Of a stretch of DNA of 64,000 nucleotides, positions 8,688-16,703 are shown piece after piece. The stretch's first letter is position 1; every line of letters begins with the position of its first letter. Both the position numbers and the translations under genes were made by a program. Under the pieces are notes generated by a model, which was not told where the DNA came from, ran no database searches, and worked only from the letters and a program-made list of their open reading frames with translations. Source of the DNA: Bacteroidia bacterium (lineage in GTDB: Bacteria; Bacteroidota; Bacteroidia; Flavobacteriales; Flavobacteriaceae); the NCBI GenBank assembly GCA_030430385.1, contig JAUIFO010000007.1, forward strand, positions 62,001 through 126,000. The letters are read 5' to 3'.

Positions 8688-9446
8688 ATGAAGCTTGTTT
8701 TATCTCCTGCTAAGTCACTTGACTACGATTCTAAATTGCCAACAACAAAAACTACCGAAGCTTGTTTTTTGAGTCAGGCTGAACGTTTAAATAAACTTTT
8801 AAAAAAGAAATCTGCAAAAAGTTTATCGAAACTCATGCATATTTCAGATAATTTAGGTCAGCTTAATTACGAACGTAATCAAGAATGGTCTTTGCCGTTT
8901 ACTAAAACTAATGCCAGACAAGCTGTCTATGCGTTTAATGGTGATGTTTACAGAGGTTTAGATGCGTATACCATTACCTCGAAAAACCTTGAAAAATTGC
9001 AAGATACAGTTCGTATTCTATCTGGACTTTACGGTGTGTTAAAACCATTAGATCTTATACAGCCTTACCGACTAGAAATGGGAACAAAATTTCCTGTCGG
9101 AAAGCATAAGAACCTATATGAGTTTTGGAGAAAACAAGTTACAGAAGCTTTAAATTCAGAGCTAGAGGATGACGAGTTGTTTTTAAATTTGGCCAGTAAT
9201 GAATATTTTAAAGCAGTAGATGTAAAAGCTTTAAAAGTTCTAGTTGTTCATGTAAAGTTTCAAGAACTTAAGGATGGTAAGTACAAAACCATAGCCATTT
9301 TTTCAAAAATAGCGAGAGGTTTAATGGCGAGATATGTTATTGATACCAATGCGGAAAGTGTTGAAGACCTTAAAGGTTTTGATTACGATAATTATCGCTA
9401 CACTGAAAGCCTATCTTCTGAAAATGAACTAGTATTTACCAGATAA
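8688..9446 (+). CDS. yaaA: YaaA-family peroxide stress protein (DUF328)
   Basis: A 252-residue YaaA family protein. It opens with MKLVLSPAKSLDY, the family's conserved N-terminus, and contains LSGLYGVLKPLDLIQPYRLEMG and FLNLASNEYFKAVD, all characteristic. In E. coli YaaA limits free iron and DNA damage during peroxide stress and binds DNA; that role is extrapolated. An in-frame upstream start at 8634 is rejected because it lies within the promoter (TTG-N20-TAACTTTG, 8634-8664). The gene appears to be monocistronic or followed by the UDG-like gene 27 bp downstream. Confidence 0.95.
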   Translation: MKLVLSPAKSLDYDSKLPTTKTTEACFLSQAERLNKLLKKKSAKSLSKLMHISDNLGQLNYERNQEWSLPFTKTNARQAVYAFNGDVYRGLDAYTITSKNLEKLQDTVRILSGLYGVLKPLDLIQPYRLEMGTKFPVGKHKNLYEFWRKQVTEALNSELEDDELFLNLASNEYFKAVDVKALKVLVVHVKFQELKDGKYKTIAIFSKIARGLMARYVIDTNAESVEDLKGFDYDNYRYTESLSSENELVFTR

Positions 9447-9473
9447 ACGGTCATTTTATAGAACAGGTTTTTT

Positions 9474-10127
9474 ATGTTTCTTCACAAACATCCATACCAA
9501 CCTTTTATAAATTCTGACACCACCAAACTTATAGTAGGAACCTTACCGCCTCCAAGATTTTCTAAAGGTGAATTGCTTGAAAAGGATGTGGACTTCTGTT
9601 ATGGAAGTTATCATAATTCCTTGTGGCTTTATATTGATAAAATCCACAATTTGAATTTGCGTTACGATAATTCAATTGAAGCGATTGAAGAACGAAAAGC
9701 TTTTTTAATACGACATAAAATAGGTGTGTGTGATATTGTTGAAAGTGCTGAACGCAAGAAAATGGATGCTTCAGATTTAGGAATGACCAATATTAAATTA
9801 AGAGATGTGGTAGGCTATTTAAAAAAATATCCTAATGTAGAAACCTTACTTTTTACTGGTGGAAATAGTAAAAATGGACCTGAATATTTTTTTAGAAAGC
9901 ATTTGAAAGCTTATGATTTGAAGTTGAAAATCGTAGAAGAAAACGTGCCAAGAATACATGAATTTGAGCTGGGTAATCGCATCGTAAAAACGGTATCTTT
10001 GACCTCAGGCTCTGGAGCAGCAAATATCTCTATTAGTAGAATGCCACTATATAAAAAGTTAAAAGCGCAACACCCAGAATTCAATACATTTGACTTCAGA
10101 GTTATGCAATATAAAGCCTTTATCTAG
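9474..10127 (+). CDS. Uracil-DNA glycosylase superfamily-like protein
   Basis: A 217-residue cytoplasmic protein. Two regions resemble the UDG superfamily: the N-terminal IVGTLPPPRFSKG followed by FCYGSYHNSLW (the motif-1 loop and following aromatic region), and the C-terminal VSLTSGSGAANIS (the position of the leucine-loop/motif-2 segment). I recall this as a Bacteroidota family usually labelled 'uracil-DNA glycosylase family protein'. The classical catalytic residues of UNG are not evident, so activity and substrate are open. It is 27 bp downstream of yaaA. Its TAG stop overlaps the stop of the convergent small gene at 10124 in a shared CTAG. Confidence 0.6.
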   Translation: MFLHKHPYQPFINSDTTKLIVGTLPPPRFSKGELLEKDVDFCYGSYHNSLWLYIDKIHNLNLRYDNSIEAIEERKAFLIRHKIGVCDIVESAERKKMDASDLGMTNIKLRDVVGYLKKYPNVETLLFTGGNSKNGPEYFFRKHLKAYDLKLKIVEENVPRIHEFELGNRIVKTVSLTSGSGAANISISRMPLYKKLKAQHPEFNTFDFRVMQYKAFI

Positions 10128-10288
10128 CTTTGTTTTTTTTTTGACATTTTTAAGGCACCACCAATTCCGGCACCTAAAGCAATACCTACAGGAATCCACA
10201 ACCCAATATTGTCAGTAGAAACTCCAACTGCTGTACCAACAGCAACTCCCACTGCAATACCCAAAGGTAAGCGACTATCTTTTTTCAT
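10124..10288 (-). CDS. Glycine/alanine-rich 54-residue membrane microprotein
   Basis: An unbroken 55-codon frame on the minus strand, from ATG at 10288 to TAG at 10124-10126. The product begins MKKDSRLPLGIAVGVAVG, has two hydrophobic stretches (about 7-23 and 28-46) full of small residues in a GxxxG-like pattern (GVAVGTAVG, GIALGAGIGGAL), and ends in a basic tail (KMSKKKQS). This looks like a glycine-zipper hairpin of the inner membrane. It starts 2 bp after the DinB stop, so it is the last gene of the serine hydrolase-DinB operon, and its stop shares CTAG with the convergent UDG-like gene. Function unknown. Confidence 0.7.
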   Translation of the reverse strand: MKKDSRLPLGIAVGVAVGTAVGVSTDNIGLWIPVGIALGAGIGGALKMSKKKQS

Positions 10289-10290
10289 AT

Positions 10291-10770
10291 TTAGAGTTTG
10301 TTTTTGTTGATAACTATTTTTTTAATAAGTGCTATTTGACCAAAATGATAATAAGTATGCTCAATTAATCCTTCAATGTTTCTACGATAAGAACCATATT
10401 TTTCATCAACAAAAACAGCATCAAGTTGTGTTTCAGTTAAGGCTTCAATATGTTTGGCAAAGTCTTCAGCATTGGCTGCCAATGCAGTTACTAACTTTTG
10501 CCATTGTTCTTCCGACGAGATCTCAGGACAATCAAAGCTAAATTCATCTTTAATGTCTAAACGACCACCTTTTAAAACTAGTAATACACCCTCAAGATAA
10601 TAATTAATGTGGAAAGTAAGTTTATAAATTGAATTTAAAGATAAGATATTGGCTGTAGCTTGTTGATAACTAACATCACTTAACAGCGATTTGATGTTTG
10701 TACCAGTAATCCATTTTCCATTTAAAAATAGTTCTCTAAAACGACTTGCAAGTTGTTGTGATGGTTTCAT
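10291..10770 (-). CDS. DinB-like metal-binding four-helix protein
   Basis: A 159-residue member of the DinB/YfiT-like fold. The expected metal triad is present: His54 (TFHINYYLEG) and His138/His142 near the C-terminus (EHTYYHFGQIALIKK). Members include thiol-dependent transferases (bacillithiol or mycothiol S-transferases), and the genome carries bshA, but the actual substrate cannot be told from sequence. I chose the ATG at 10770; a TTG three codons upstream is the only alternative. It lies 14 bp after the serine hydrolase stop and 2 bp before the glycine-rich microprotein, forming a three-gene operon. Confidence 0.75.
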   Translation of the reverse strand: MKPSQQLASRFRELFLNGKWITGTNIKSLLSDVSYQQATANILSLNSIYKLTFHINYYLEGVLLVLKGGRLDIKDEFSFDCPEISSEEQWQKLVTALAANAEDFAKHIEALTETQLDAVFVDEKYGSYRRNIEGLIEHTYYHFGQIALIKKIVINKNKL

Positions 10771-10784
10771 ATTCTGCAAATTAC

Positions 10785-12443
10785 TTATTCTGTTTTTTTA
10801 GCAGGCATTTCTTGACCATTTTGTTTTAAAGTAAGACTTTCAACATCGCCAGAATCAGATCTGTTAAATACAACTTCAGCCGGAACAGCTTTCAAATAAA
10901 AGTTGTCTTTTTCTTCTGCGAAAAGTTCAAACTCAGGCTGTCCAGTTGCTTGTGCGATAAGACGTTCGTTATCAATTTTAATAGTAATGATAAAGGTAGG
11001 CGCTAATTCGTACTTACCTACGTAGTCTTCTAAAACGTTTACAGGCAAGGTTATGGATTTACGTTCAGCAGGAGGTGCTTTATCTATGCCTTTTCCAATA
11101 ATAGTTTCTTTTTCGGTATTAAATTTTGCCATTCGGTTTCCTTCTTCTATAAAGAAATTATACGATACATCGCCACCTTCAAAAATAAAATGGGTAGATG
11201 TCATAGGGTAGATTTGAAGATTTGTACTTCCTTCACGCTGACTAAACAATGTGCCATCTTTAAATGTAATATGTCTTACAACACCACCTTCAAATTCATA
11301 AGCACCAACCCATTTTTTAAGCTCAGTATCACTTAATGTAATCGCATCTTCCTTTTTTGGATAAGGTTTACCAATCACTTCAGCAGCAATTTGAGTTGTT
11401 AAAGCACCAACATTTTTACAATCACAATTGCTTAAACCAATAACGTATACCTGTTCATTAGGTAAGAAAATACCATTGGATGTGTATCCAAAGATACCAC
11501 CTGAGTGTTCATAAGTTTTAGAACCTCTAATACTGCCTTTTATCCAACCATAACCATAGTCAATTGCTTCACCATTGTTTAGTGTTGAACCATTGGTAGC
11601 TCTATCTAAAGTAGATTGCTTTATAAGTTTGTTACTACTAATTGCATTTTGCCATAGCAATAGATCTCCTGTTGTAGACATTATAGAACCTGCGGCATAA
11701 GGTAGTGTTAGACTCAAATAATCTGCATTTCTAAATCCGTTTTCTATTTCAGAATAGCCTCTAGCACGATTTGGAATAAGTTGAATCATACTTCCATAAT
11801 ACGAATGTTTCATACCAAGCTTATCAAAAATTTCAGTTTGAATGAATTCAGCATAAGTTTGACCAGATACAATTTCAATAATATATCCTAAAAGAATATA
11901 TCCAGAATTGTTATAATTATATGATGTGCCTGGATCAAATTCCATAGGCTCATTTTTAAACACGTCTATGAGTTCTTTCGGACTAAGATCTACTCTAGAT
12001 TGATCCATAAAGCTTTGCATATTGGTATAACTTTTTATTCCAGACGTATGATTTAATAAATGATGAATGGTAATGGCTTTTCCTTGTGTAGGATAATCTG
12101 GTATGTATTTAGTGATATTGTCATTAACATTCAATTTCCCTTGTTCTTCAAGCATTAAAATAGCTACAGAAGTAAATTGTTTTGTGATAGAACCAACTTC
12201 AAAGACGTGTTTAGGTTCTGTCTTGACGTTATTTTCAAGGTCAGCCATTCCAAATCCGTTAGCGTAAATGACCTTTCCATCTTTAGCCACTAAAATCGAA
12301 ACACCACTAGTGGTATTATCATAGCCTGCGTTTTTGACATATTGTTGAATTTTAGTGTCTAGGTCTTGCGCATAAGTTACTACTGCACTAAATAGGGTAA
12401 TTACTAGTATTGCGAATTTTGGAAATAGATGCTTAGAGGTCAT
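10785..12443 (-). CDS. Secreted class C beta-lactamase-like serine hydrolase
   Basis: A 552-residue exported protein with a signal peptide ending near VTYAQ (about 26). The beta-lactamase/PBP4* fold occupies about 30-365: SxxK motif Ser85-Ile-Thr-Lys88 (EVGSITKQF), the YxN motif in SYNYNNSGYILLG (Tyr177, Asn179) and the HSGG motif in YEHSGGIFG. The C-terminal ~180 residues form a lipocalin-like region often found in this family. Real beta-lactamase activity is uncertain; these proteins are more often peptidases or esterases. It is the first gene of the operon with the DinB protein, and an ECF-type promoter (TGTAAC-N16-CGTC) lies about 50 bp upstream. Confidence 0.9.
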   Translation of the reverse strand: MTSKHLFPKFAILVITLFSAVVTYAQDLDTKIQQYVKNAGYDNTTSGVSILVAKDGKVIYANGFGMADLENNVKTEPKHVFEVGSITKQFTSVAILMLEEQGKLNVNDNITKYIPDYPTQGKAITIHHLLNHTSGIKSYTNMQSFMDQSRVDLSPKELIDVFKNEPMEFDPGTSYNYNNSGYILLGYIIEIVSGQTYAEFIQTEIFDKLGMKHSYYGSMIQLIPNRARGYSEIENGFRNADYLSLTLPYAAGSIMSTTGDLLLWQNAISSNKLIKQSTLDRATNGSTLNNGEAIDYGYGWIKGSIRGSKTYEHSGGIFGYTSNGIFLPNEQVYVIGLSNCDCKNVGALTTQIAAEVIGKPYPKKEDAITLSDTELKKWVGAYEFEGGVVRHITFKDGTLFSQREGSTNLQIYPMTSTHFIFEGGDVSYNFFIEEGNRMAKFNTEKETIIGKGIDKAPPAERKSITLPVNVLEDYVGKYELAPTFIITIKIDNERLIAQATGQPEFELFAEEKDNFYLKAVPAEVVFNRSDSGDVESLTLKQNGQEMPAKKTE

Positions 12444-12489
12444 AGTCCTTGATTTTTTGATGATGAATTAAAAATACAATTTATTATTG

Positions 12490-12515
12490 GACGACACTTT
12501 TTTATAAGCGTTACA
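12490..12515 (-). promoter_or_regulatory. ECF-sigma-type promoter of the serine hydrolase operon (TGTAAC-N16-CGTC)
   Basis: Minus strand: TGTAAC (12515-12510), 16 nt, CGTC (12493-12490). This matches the group-IV (ECF) sigma pattern with an AAC -35 and CGTC -10. The start codon lies 46 bp downstream. The same arrangement, with an AAAAGTG stretch in the same half of the spacer, precedes the TonB receptor gene. Confidence 0.6.
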
Positions 12516-12537
12516 AATTTTTAATTTTTGACAAATA

Positions 12538-12569
12538 AAAAAGCGCAAGTCATTAAACTTGCGCTTTTT
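12538..12569. terminator. Bidirectional terminator between crp-type gene and serine hydrolase
   Basis: AAAAAGCGCAAGT (12538-12550) pairs perfectly with ACTTGCGCTTTTT (12557-12569), loop of 6, with A-tract and T-tract on both sides. On the minus strand it would end transcripts from the Crp-type gene or from the TATATTTG box at 12620-12627. Confidence 0.85.
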
Positions 12570-12619
12570 AGCTATTAATCATCAGGGATTTAAAGGTTAC
12601 GATTTATCTAATCATGGCG

Positions 12620-12627
12620 CAAATATA
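12620..12627 (-). promoter_or_regulatory. Orphan -7 box (TATATTTG) inside an intergenic region
   Basis: Minus-strand TATATTTG fits the -7 consensus, but only about 50 bp separates it from the terminator at 12538-12569. A transcript from here would be roughly 75 nt and contains no meaningful reading frame (ATG-ATT-AGA-stop). No good -33 element is seen, so this is tentative. Confidence 0.35.
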
Positions 12628-12668
12628 ATGCGAGACTTTTGAATAAAAATTGATGTATGGTAATTTAT

Positions 12669-13253
12669 CTATTTGTGAATCAATTCTTTTCGAATTCTAC
12701 TCAAGCTTTGTGTAGTAATGCCAAGATAAGATGCGATATGATAATTTTTTACTGATTTTTCGATGTTAGGATAACGGCTTATAAATCTGAGGTAGCGCTC
12801 TTTGGCTGTTAGCGATAATCCAGATAAAATTCGACGTTGAAATGCGGCAAAAGCACGTTCTAGCTTGACTCTAAAAAAGGATTCAACTTTTGGAACATGA
12901 CTGTAAAGGAACTCTTTGTCTTCTCTAGATATCTTATAGACTATAGCATCTTGAATAACTTCAATATGCATAATGGCTTTGGTGTTTGAAAAAAATGAAG
13001 TGTAATCACTTATCCACCAGTCTGATATTCCAAACTGAACGGTATGTTCTTTGCCATGTCTGTCTACATAAAACGAACGTAAACAGCCTTCAAAGATATA
13101 ATATTGAGCATCAGCAATATCGCCTGGTTTGAGTATAAAGGTTCCTTTTTTTAAAGCAACTTTATGGAATACAGATTCAATAATGCCGATCTCCTTTTTA
13201 GAAAAGGATATATCTTTGAAAATAACTTTTATATAAGAATTATCTGAATGCAT
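12669..13253 (-). CDS. Crp/Fnr-family transcriptional regulator
   Basis: A 194-residue protein with an N-terminal cyclic-nucleotide-binding beta-roll (about 25-120: KGTFILKPGDIADAQYYIFEGCLRSFYVD) and a C-terminal winged-helix region (about 145-194: LTAKERYLRFISRYPNIEKSVKNYHIASYLGI, then TTQSLSRIRKEL). The Crp arginine/glutamate pair that binds cAMP is not evident, which is normal for the large Bacteroidota paralogue set with unknown ligands. No four-cysteine Fe-S site as in Fnr. It is transcribed alone and ends before a strong bidirectional terminator. The target is unknown. Confidence 0.88.
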   Translation of the reverse strand: MHSDNSYIKVIFKDISFSKKEIGIIESVFHKVALKKGTFILKPGDIADAQYYIFEGCLRSFYVDRHGKEHTVQFGISDWWISDYTSFFSNTKAIMHIEVIQDAIVYKISREDKEFLYSHVPKVESFFRVKLERAFAAFQRRILSGLSLTAKERYLRFISRYPNIEKSVKNYHIASYLGITTQSLSRIRKELIHK

Positions 13254-13402
13254 TTCAAAATCATAACCTTATATAAGTTACGGAAAATCAGGGAATAAAT
13301 TCGTTAGTGTTCGATATGTTAATATAAATATCAGCTAAGGCGTAAAATTTAATAAGGAAAACACTACAAAGTTTGTGCAAGATCGTATTGGGTCTATGGA
13401 AG

Positions 13403-14095
13403 TTACTTATTATCAAATGGGCAAGATTGAAAATAGGTTTGCAGGTTGAACTTTCGGTCTTTGAATTGTTCGTTTAAAATTTTAAAAGATTGAATACGAT
13501 CCAATCTAAATGCTCTATAATCATCGCGTAAGTAGCACCAAGCTATTAATATCCACTTATTATTTGTTGAGAATAGGGCATAAGGTTCAATTTTTCTGAA
13601 TGTTATGTTAGGGTCTTCAGCTTTTTGATAAGTAATATCTACATAATTGAAATTGGTAATGGCTAATTGAATTTCAGATAGAGCACTACTTGAAATATTA
13701 TCATAATTAGTGTCAAACACATAAATTTTACTGGCTAGTAGTTCACTTTTTTCTTGAACCGAAGTGCGAAACACCGACTTAATTTTAGTAATGGCTTCGT
13801 TAAAATCTGTAGTAAATGAAGAATCATTAGTTTGATGAACTAATAATTGGGCGGTAATTAAAGCATTGGCTTGTTTTTCGGTAAATTGAACAGGCGATAC
13901 AGCATATCCTTCCATAAGCGAATATCCTTTTCCTTCAATGGTCATCACAGGAATGCCAGCTTCTTCTATTTTTCTAATGTCTCTATAAATGGTACGTACA
14001 CTTACATCAAACTTTTTTGAAAGTTCATTAGCTGTTAAAAGTCGTTTAGAACGCAGCAAAGTAAGAATCGATATTAAACGCGAAAGTTGTGACAT
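13403..14095 (-). CDS. HTH/WYL-domain transcriptional regulator (YafY type)
   Basis: A 230-residue regulator. The N-terminal HTH_11 winged helix (about 1-60) contains LSRLISILTLLRSKRLLTA and FDVSVRTIYRDIRKIEEAG. The C-terminal WYL domain (about 140-215) includes VDITYQKAEDPNITFRKIEPYAL and the core WILIAWCYLRDDYRAFRLDRI, a WYL-like ligand-sensing site. I chose the ATG at 14095 (MSQLSRLIS); the upstream in-frame start adds 12 residues that do not fit the family. The VOC-family gene begins just upstream in the same direction (64 bp), so the two may form a small operon or regulator-target pair. Confidence 0.88.
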   Translation of the reverse strand: MSQLSRLISILTLLRSKRLLTANELSKKFDVSVRTIYRDIRKIEEAGIPVMTIEGKGYSLMEGYAVSPVQFTEKQANALITAQLLVHQTNDSSFTTDFNEAITKIKSVFRTSVQEKSELLASKIYVFDTNYDNISSSALSEIQLAITNFNYVDITYQKAEDPNITFRKIEPYALFSTNNKWILIAWCYLRDDYRAFRLDRIQSFKILNEQFKDRKFNLQTYFQSCPFDNK

Positions 14096-14159
14096 TATAA
14101 CAAAGATAGCGAACTGCAAAAAGCAATTCACTATCTGTTCTTTTTTTGATTGATTAATA

Positions 14160-14537
14160 TTACATATACGAATGTAATGCTATACGATTGCCTTCTGTAT
14201 CAATAAATTGAGCGATATAACCAAACTCACCAATATCAGTCTTTGGCATTACAATTTTTCCTCCAGCAGTTTCCACTTTATTTAGAGGTGTGTTTAGGTT
14301 GTCACCACCATTTAAATAAATGGTCGCACCATCTTGCGTTGGGTTTTGTCCTTCGGCTTCAATGATTGCGCCACCAACTCCATTATTATCCTCATCATAA
14401 GCAAACATGCCATATTTCGTGTTTTGTTCTGGCATGTGATGGTCTTTGATTTTTGAATCCATAACAGTTTCGTAAAACTGCTTAGCTCTGTTGTAATTGG
14501 CTACTGGAATTTCAAACCAGTTAACAGCATTTTTCAT
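14160..14537 (-). CDS. VOC-family (glyoxalase/bleomycin-resistance-like) protein
   Basis: A 125-residue vicinal-oxygen-chelate protein with two beta-alpha-beta-beta-beta modules: VNWFEIPVANYNRAKQFYETVMD at the N-terminus and KTDIGEFGYIAQFIDTEGNRIALHS at the C-terminus, the typical boundaries of this fold. Candidate metal ligands include the late Glu/His region, but the substrate cannot be inferred; members range from glyoxalases to antibiotic-binding proteins. A TACCTTTG -7 box precedes it on the minus strand. The WYL regulator lies directly downstream. Confidence 0.85.
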   Translation of the reverse strand: MKNAVNWFEIPVANYNRAKQFYETVMDSKIKDHHMPEQNTKYGMFAYDEDNNGVGGAIIEAEGQNPTQDGATIYLNGGDNLNTPLNKVETAGGKIVMPKTDIGEFGYIAQFIDTEGNRIALHSYM

Positions 14538-14567
14538 TTTTTAATTGATTTATAGTTAAACATATAG

Positions 14568-14575
14568 CAAAGGTA
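14568..14575 (-). promoter_or_regulatory. -7 box (TACCTTTG) before the VOC gene
   Basis: Minus-strand TACCTTTG matches TAnnTTTG and lies 30 bp upstream of the start codon. The nearest TTTG upstream is only 13 nt away, too close for a normal -33, so only the -7 is called. Confidence 0.5.
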
Positions 14576-14618
14576 TTTGGGTTTGTGTCAAATGATGTCA
14601 GAGGTAATTTTTTTTAAT

Positions 14619-14649
14619 AAAAAAACCACTTTGAATTTTCAAAGTGGTT
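14619..14649 (-). terminator. Terminator downstream of htpG
   Basis: AACCACTTTGAA (14624-14635) pairs with TTCAAAGTGGTT (14638-14649). On the minus strand the stem is followed by a run of T (complement of A14619-14625). It lies about 50 bp after the htpG stop, beyond a short dispersed repeat. Confidence 0.8.
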
Positions 14650-14662
14650 GAAATTATTTGTG

Positions 14663-14689
14663 AGATGCTGAAACAAGTTCAGCATGACA
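14663..14689. repeat. Short dispersed palindrome of the GTCATnC...GnATCT type
   Basis: Minus strand reads GTCATGCTGAAC then TTGTTTCAGCATCT: an interrupted palindrome (ATGCTGAA / TTCAGCAT). This form (variants with TCATTCTGAACTTG and a matching CAGAATCT end) is, to my knowledge, a very common intergenic repeat in Flavobacteriaceae. It lies 9 bp after the htpG stop codon. Related elements occur at 29054-29080 and 29931-30003. Confidence 0.6.
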
Positions 14690-14697
14690 TTATCAGA

Positions 14698-16608
14698 CTA
14701 TTTAATCATATCGTAGCTGCGCTTGATAAAATTTGTTAATTCTTCACCTTTTAATAAACCTTGTGACAGTCGCGCTAGATCTAAACTCTGGTTGATCAAA
14801 CGTTCTTGTTTCTTCTTAGTTTTGGTATTAAGAATTTCTCCAACGAGTTCAGAATTGGTATTTACCACAAGATTGTACATCTCTGGCATTTGTCCCATTC
14901 CAAACATTCCGCCTCCACCAGTTTGTTGCATTTCTTTCATACGACGCATAAATTCTGGTTGGGTAATGATAAATGGAGAAGCTTCGCTATCCATAGCTTC
15001 TAATTGTACCATAAATTTTTCTGAAGGCACAATGTCTTTTAATAACGCATCTAATTGTGTTTTTTCTTCTTCAGAAAGCTTAGAGATAGACGTGTCATCT
15101 TTCTTGATCAGGTTATCAATATGATCACCATCAACACGAGCGAACGAAATATTTTCTTTGGTAGTTTCTAACTTCTGAATTAAATGCGATACAATAGGCG
15201 AATCTAATAACAAGACTTCATAACCTTTTGACTTTGCCGTTTCAATATATGAATGTTGTGCATCTTTATCTGAAGCATATAAAATAACAAGTTTGTCATC
15301 TTTGTTAGTTTGCTTCGCTTTAATTTTGTTGTACAATTCTTCATAGGTGAAGAAATCGCCATCTACAGTTGGATACAATGCAAAGGCATCTGCTTTTTCG
15401 AAGAATTTCTCTTCAGAAAGCATTCCGTATTCAATAACGATTTTAATATCGTCCCATTTCTTTTCAAAATCTTCACGATTGCTATTGAATAAAGATTTCA
15501 ATTTATCTGCGACCTTACGTGTGATGTACGACGAAATTTTCTTAACCGCTCCATCTGCTTGTAAATAACTACGCGACACATTTAACGGAATGTCTGGCGA
15601 ATCAATGACACCTCTCAACATGGTCAAGAATTCAGGAACAATACCTTCAACATTATCAGTTACAAACACTTGGTTTTGATACAGCTGAATTCTGTCTTTT
15701 TGAATGTTTAGATCATTTGTCATCTTAGGGAAGTATAAAATTCCTGTAAGGTTGAACGGATAATCTACGTTAAGATGAATGTTGAATAAAGGTTCTTCAA
15801 ACTGCATTGGATACAGTTCTCTGTAGAAATTCTGATAATCTTCATCTTTTAAATCTGTTGGTTGTTTTGTCCAAGCTGGATTAGGATTATTGATGATATC
15901 ATCAACAGTAATTTGTTTATGAGGTTCTGTAGTTTCTTTTCCATCCTCATCCTTAATAGTTTGAGGTGTGAAGTCTGGATCGTTGATTTCCTTAGTTCCA
16001 AATTTAATTGGAATAGGCATGAACTTGTTATACTTTGATAAGAGCTCACGAATTTTTGAATCTTCTAAAAACTCAGTCGAATCTTCCGCAATGTGAAGTA
16101 TAATTTCAGTACCTCTATCTGTCTTGTCTGCTTTTTCAAGTGTGAATTCTGGCGAACCATCACAAGCCCAATGCGCTGCTGGTTCGTCTTTATGAGATTT
16201 AGTGATGATTTCAACTTTATCTGCCACCATAAACGCAGAGTAGAAACCTAAACCAAAATGACCAATGATGCCTGTATCTTTTCCAGCGTCTTTATATTTA
16301 TCTAAGAATTCTTCAGCACCAGAAAATGCAATTTGGTTGATGTACTTTTCAACTTCATCTGCGGTCATACCAACACCTTGATCGATGATACGAAGTTGTT
16401 TCGCATCTTTATCGACTTTTACTTCAATTATAGGATTGCCGTAGTCTACTTTAGCTTCACCAATACTGGTTAAATGTTTTAACTTTAGTGTTGCATCTGT
16501 TGCATTACTAATTAATTCACGTAAAAAGATTTCGTGATCACTGTACAAGAATTTTTTAATGAGCGGAAAAATATTTTCAACCGATACATTAATGTTTCCT
16601 TTTGCCAT
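14698..16608 (-). CDS. htpG: Molecular chaperone HtpG (Hsp90)
   Basis: HtpG is the bacterial Hsp90, an ATP-dependent dimeric chaperone in the cytosol. The 636-residue protein has the N-terminal GHKL ATP-binding domain (FLRELISNATDATLKLKHL with the catalytic Glu and the metal-chelating Asn; DQGVGMTADEV; GHFGLGFYSAFMVAD), the middle domain (LNVSRSYLQADGAVKKI) and the C-terminal dimerisation domain. Length is typical of Bacteroidota. A bidirectional-looking terminator and a short dispersed repeat follow the stop. Upstream (16653-16693) is an unusual promoter-like region with two TGTCA copies. It is divergent from fabH. Confidence 0.97.
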   Translation of the reverse strand: MAKGNINVSVENIFPLIKKFLYSDHEIFLRELISNATDATLKLKHLTSIGEAKVDYGNPIIEVKVDKDAKQLRIIDQGVGMTADEVEKYINQIAFSGAEEFLDKYKDAGKDTGIIGHFGLGFYSAFMVADKVEIITKSHKDEPAAHWACDGSPEFTLEKADKTDRGTEIILHIAEDSTEFLEDSKIRELLSKYNKFMPIPIKFGTKEINDPDFTPQTIKDEDGKETTEPHKQITVDDIINNPNPAWTKQPTDLKDEDYQNFYRELYPMQFEEPLFNIHLNVDYPFNLTGILYFPKMTNDLNIQKDRIQLYQNQVFVTDNVEGIVPEFLTMLRGVIDSPDIPLNVSRSYLQADGAVKKISSYITRKVADKLKSLFNSNREDFEKKWDDIKIVIEYGMLSEEKFFEKADAFALYPTVDGDFFTYEELYNKIKAKQTNKDDKLVILYASDKDAQHSYIETAKSKGYEVLLLDSPIVSHLIQKLETTKENISFARVDGDHIDNLIKKDDTSISKLSEEEKTQLDALLKDIVPSEKFMVQLEAMDSEASPFIITQPEFMRRMKEMQQTGGGGMFGMGQMPEMYNLVVNTNSELVGEILNTKTKKKQERLINQSLDLARLSQGLLKGEELTNFIKRSYDMIK

Positions 16609-16652
16609 GATATATGTTTTTTTATTAAGATTATGATTAATGACTTAGCTAT

Positions 16653-16693
16653 GACAAAAAAAGTACCAAGAGCAATAAAGTGACAAACTGACA
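16653..16693 (-). promoter_or_regulatory. Candidate htpG control region (TGTCA repeats plus TTGGTAC...TTTG)
   Basis: On the minus strand two TGTCA copies (16693-16689 and 16685-16681) precede TTGGTACTTTTTTTGTC (16669-16653), about 45 bp upstream of the ATG. The second element has partial resemblance to a sigma-54 -24/-12 site (TGG-AC then TTG) and also to a degenerate TAnnTTTG with extra bases. The type of promoter cannot be decided by eye. Confidence 0.35.
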
Positions 16694-16703
16694 TTTTTAA
16701 GTA

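Noticed and set aside
10785..12443. Antibiotic-resistance beta-lactamase
   Set aside because: SxxK/YxN/HSG motifs are shared with peptidases and esterases; the extra C-terminal domain and operon context give no support for resistance.
12571..12668. tRNA or riboswitch in the gap after the Crp-type gene
   Set aside because: No cloverleaf, CCA end or known riboswitch core is seen; only the -7 box and terminator noted elsewhere.
14723..15568. Several plus-strand frames inside htpG
   Set aside because: They are antisense shadows of the htpG coding sequence and have no start signals or recognisable domains.
16653..16669. Firm sigma-54 promoter for htpG
   Set aside because: The -12 GC is not intact and no distant enhancer-binding site is visible; it is kept only as a candidate control region.
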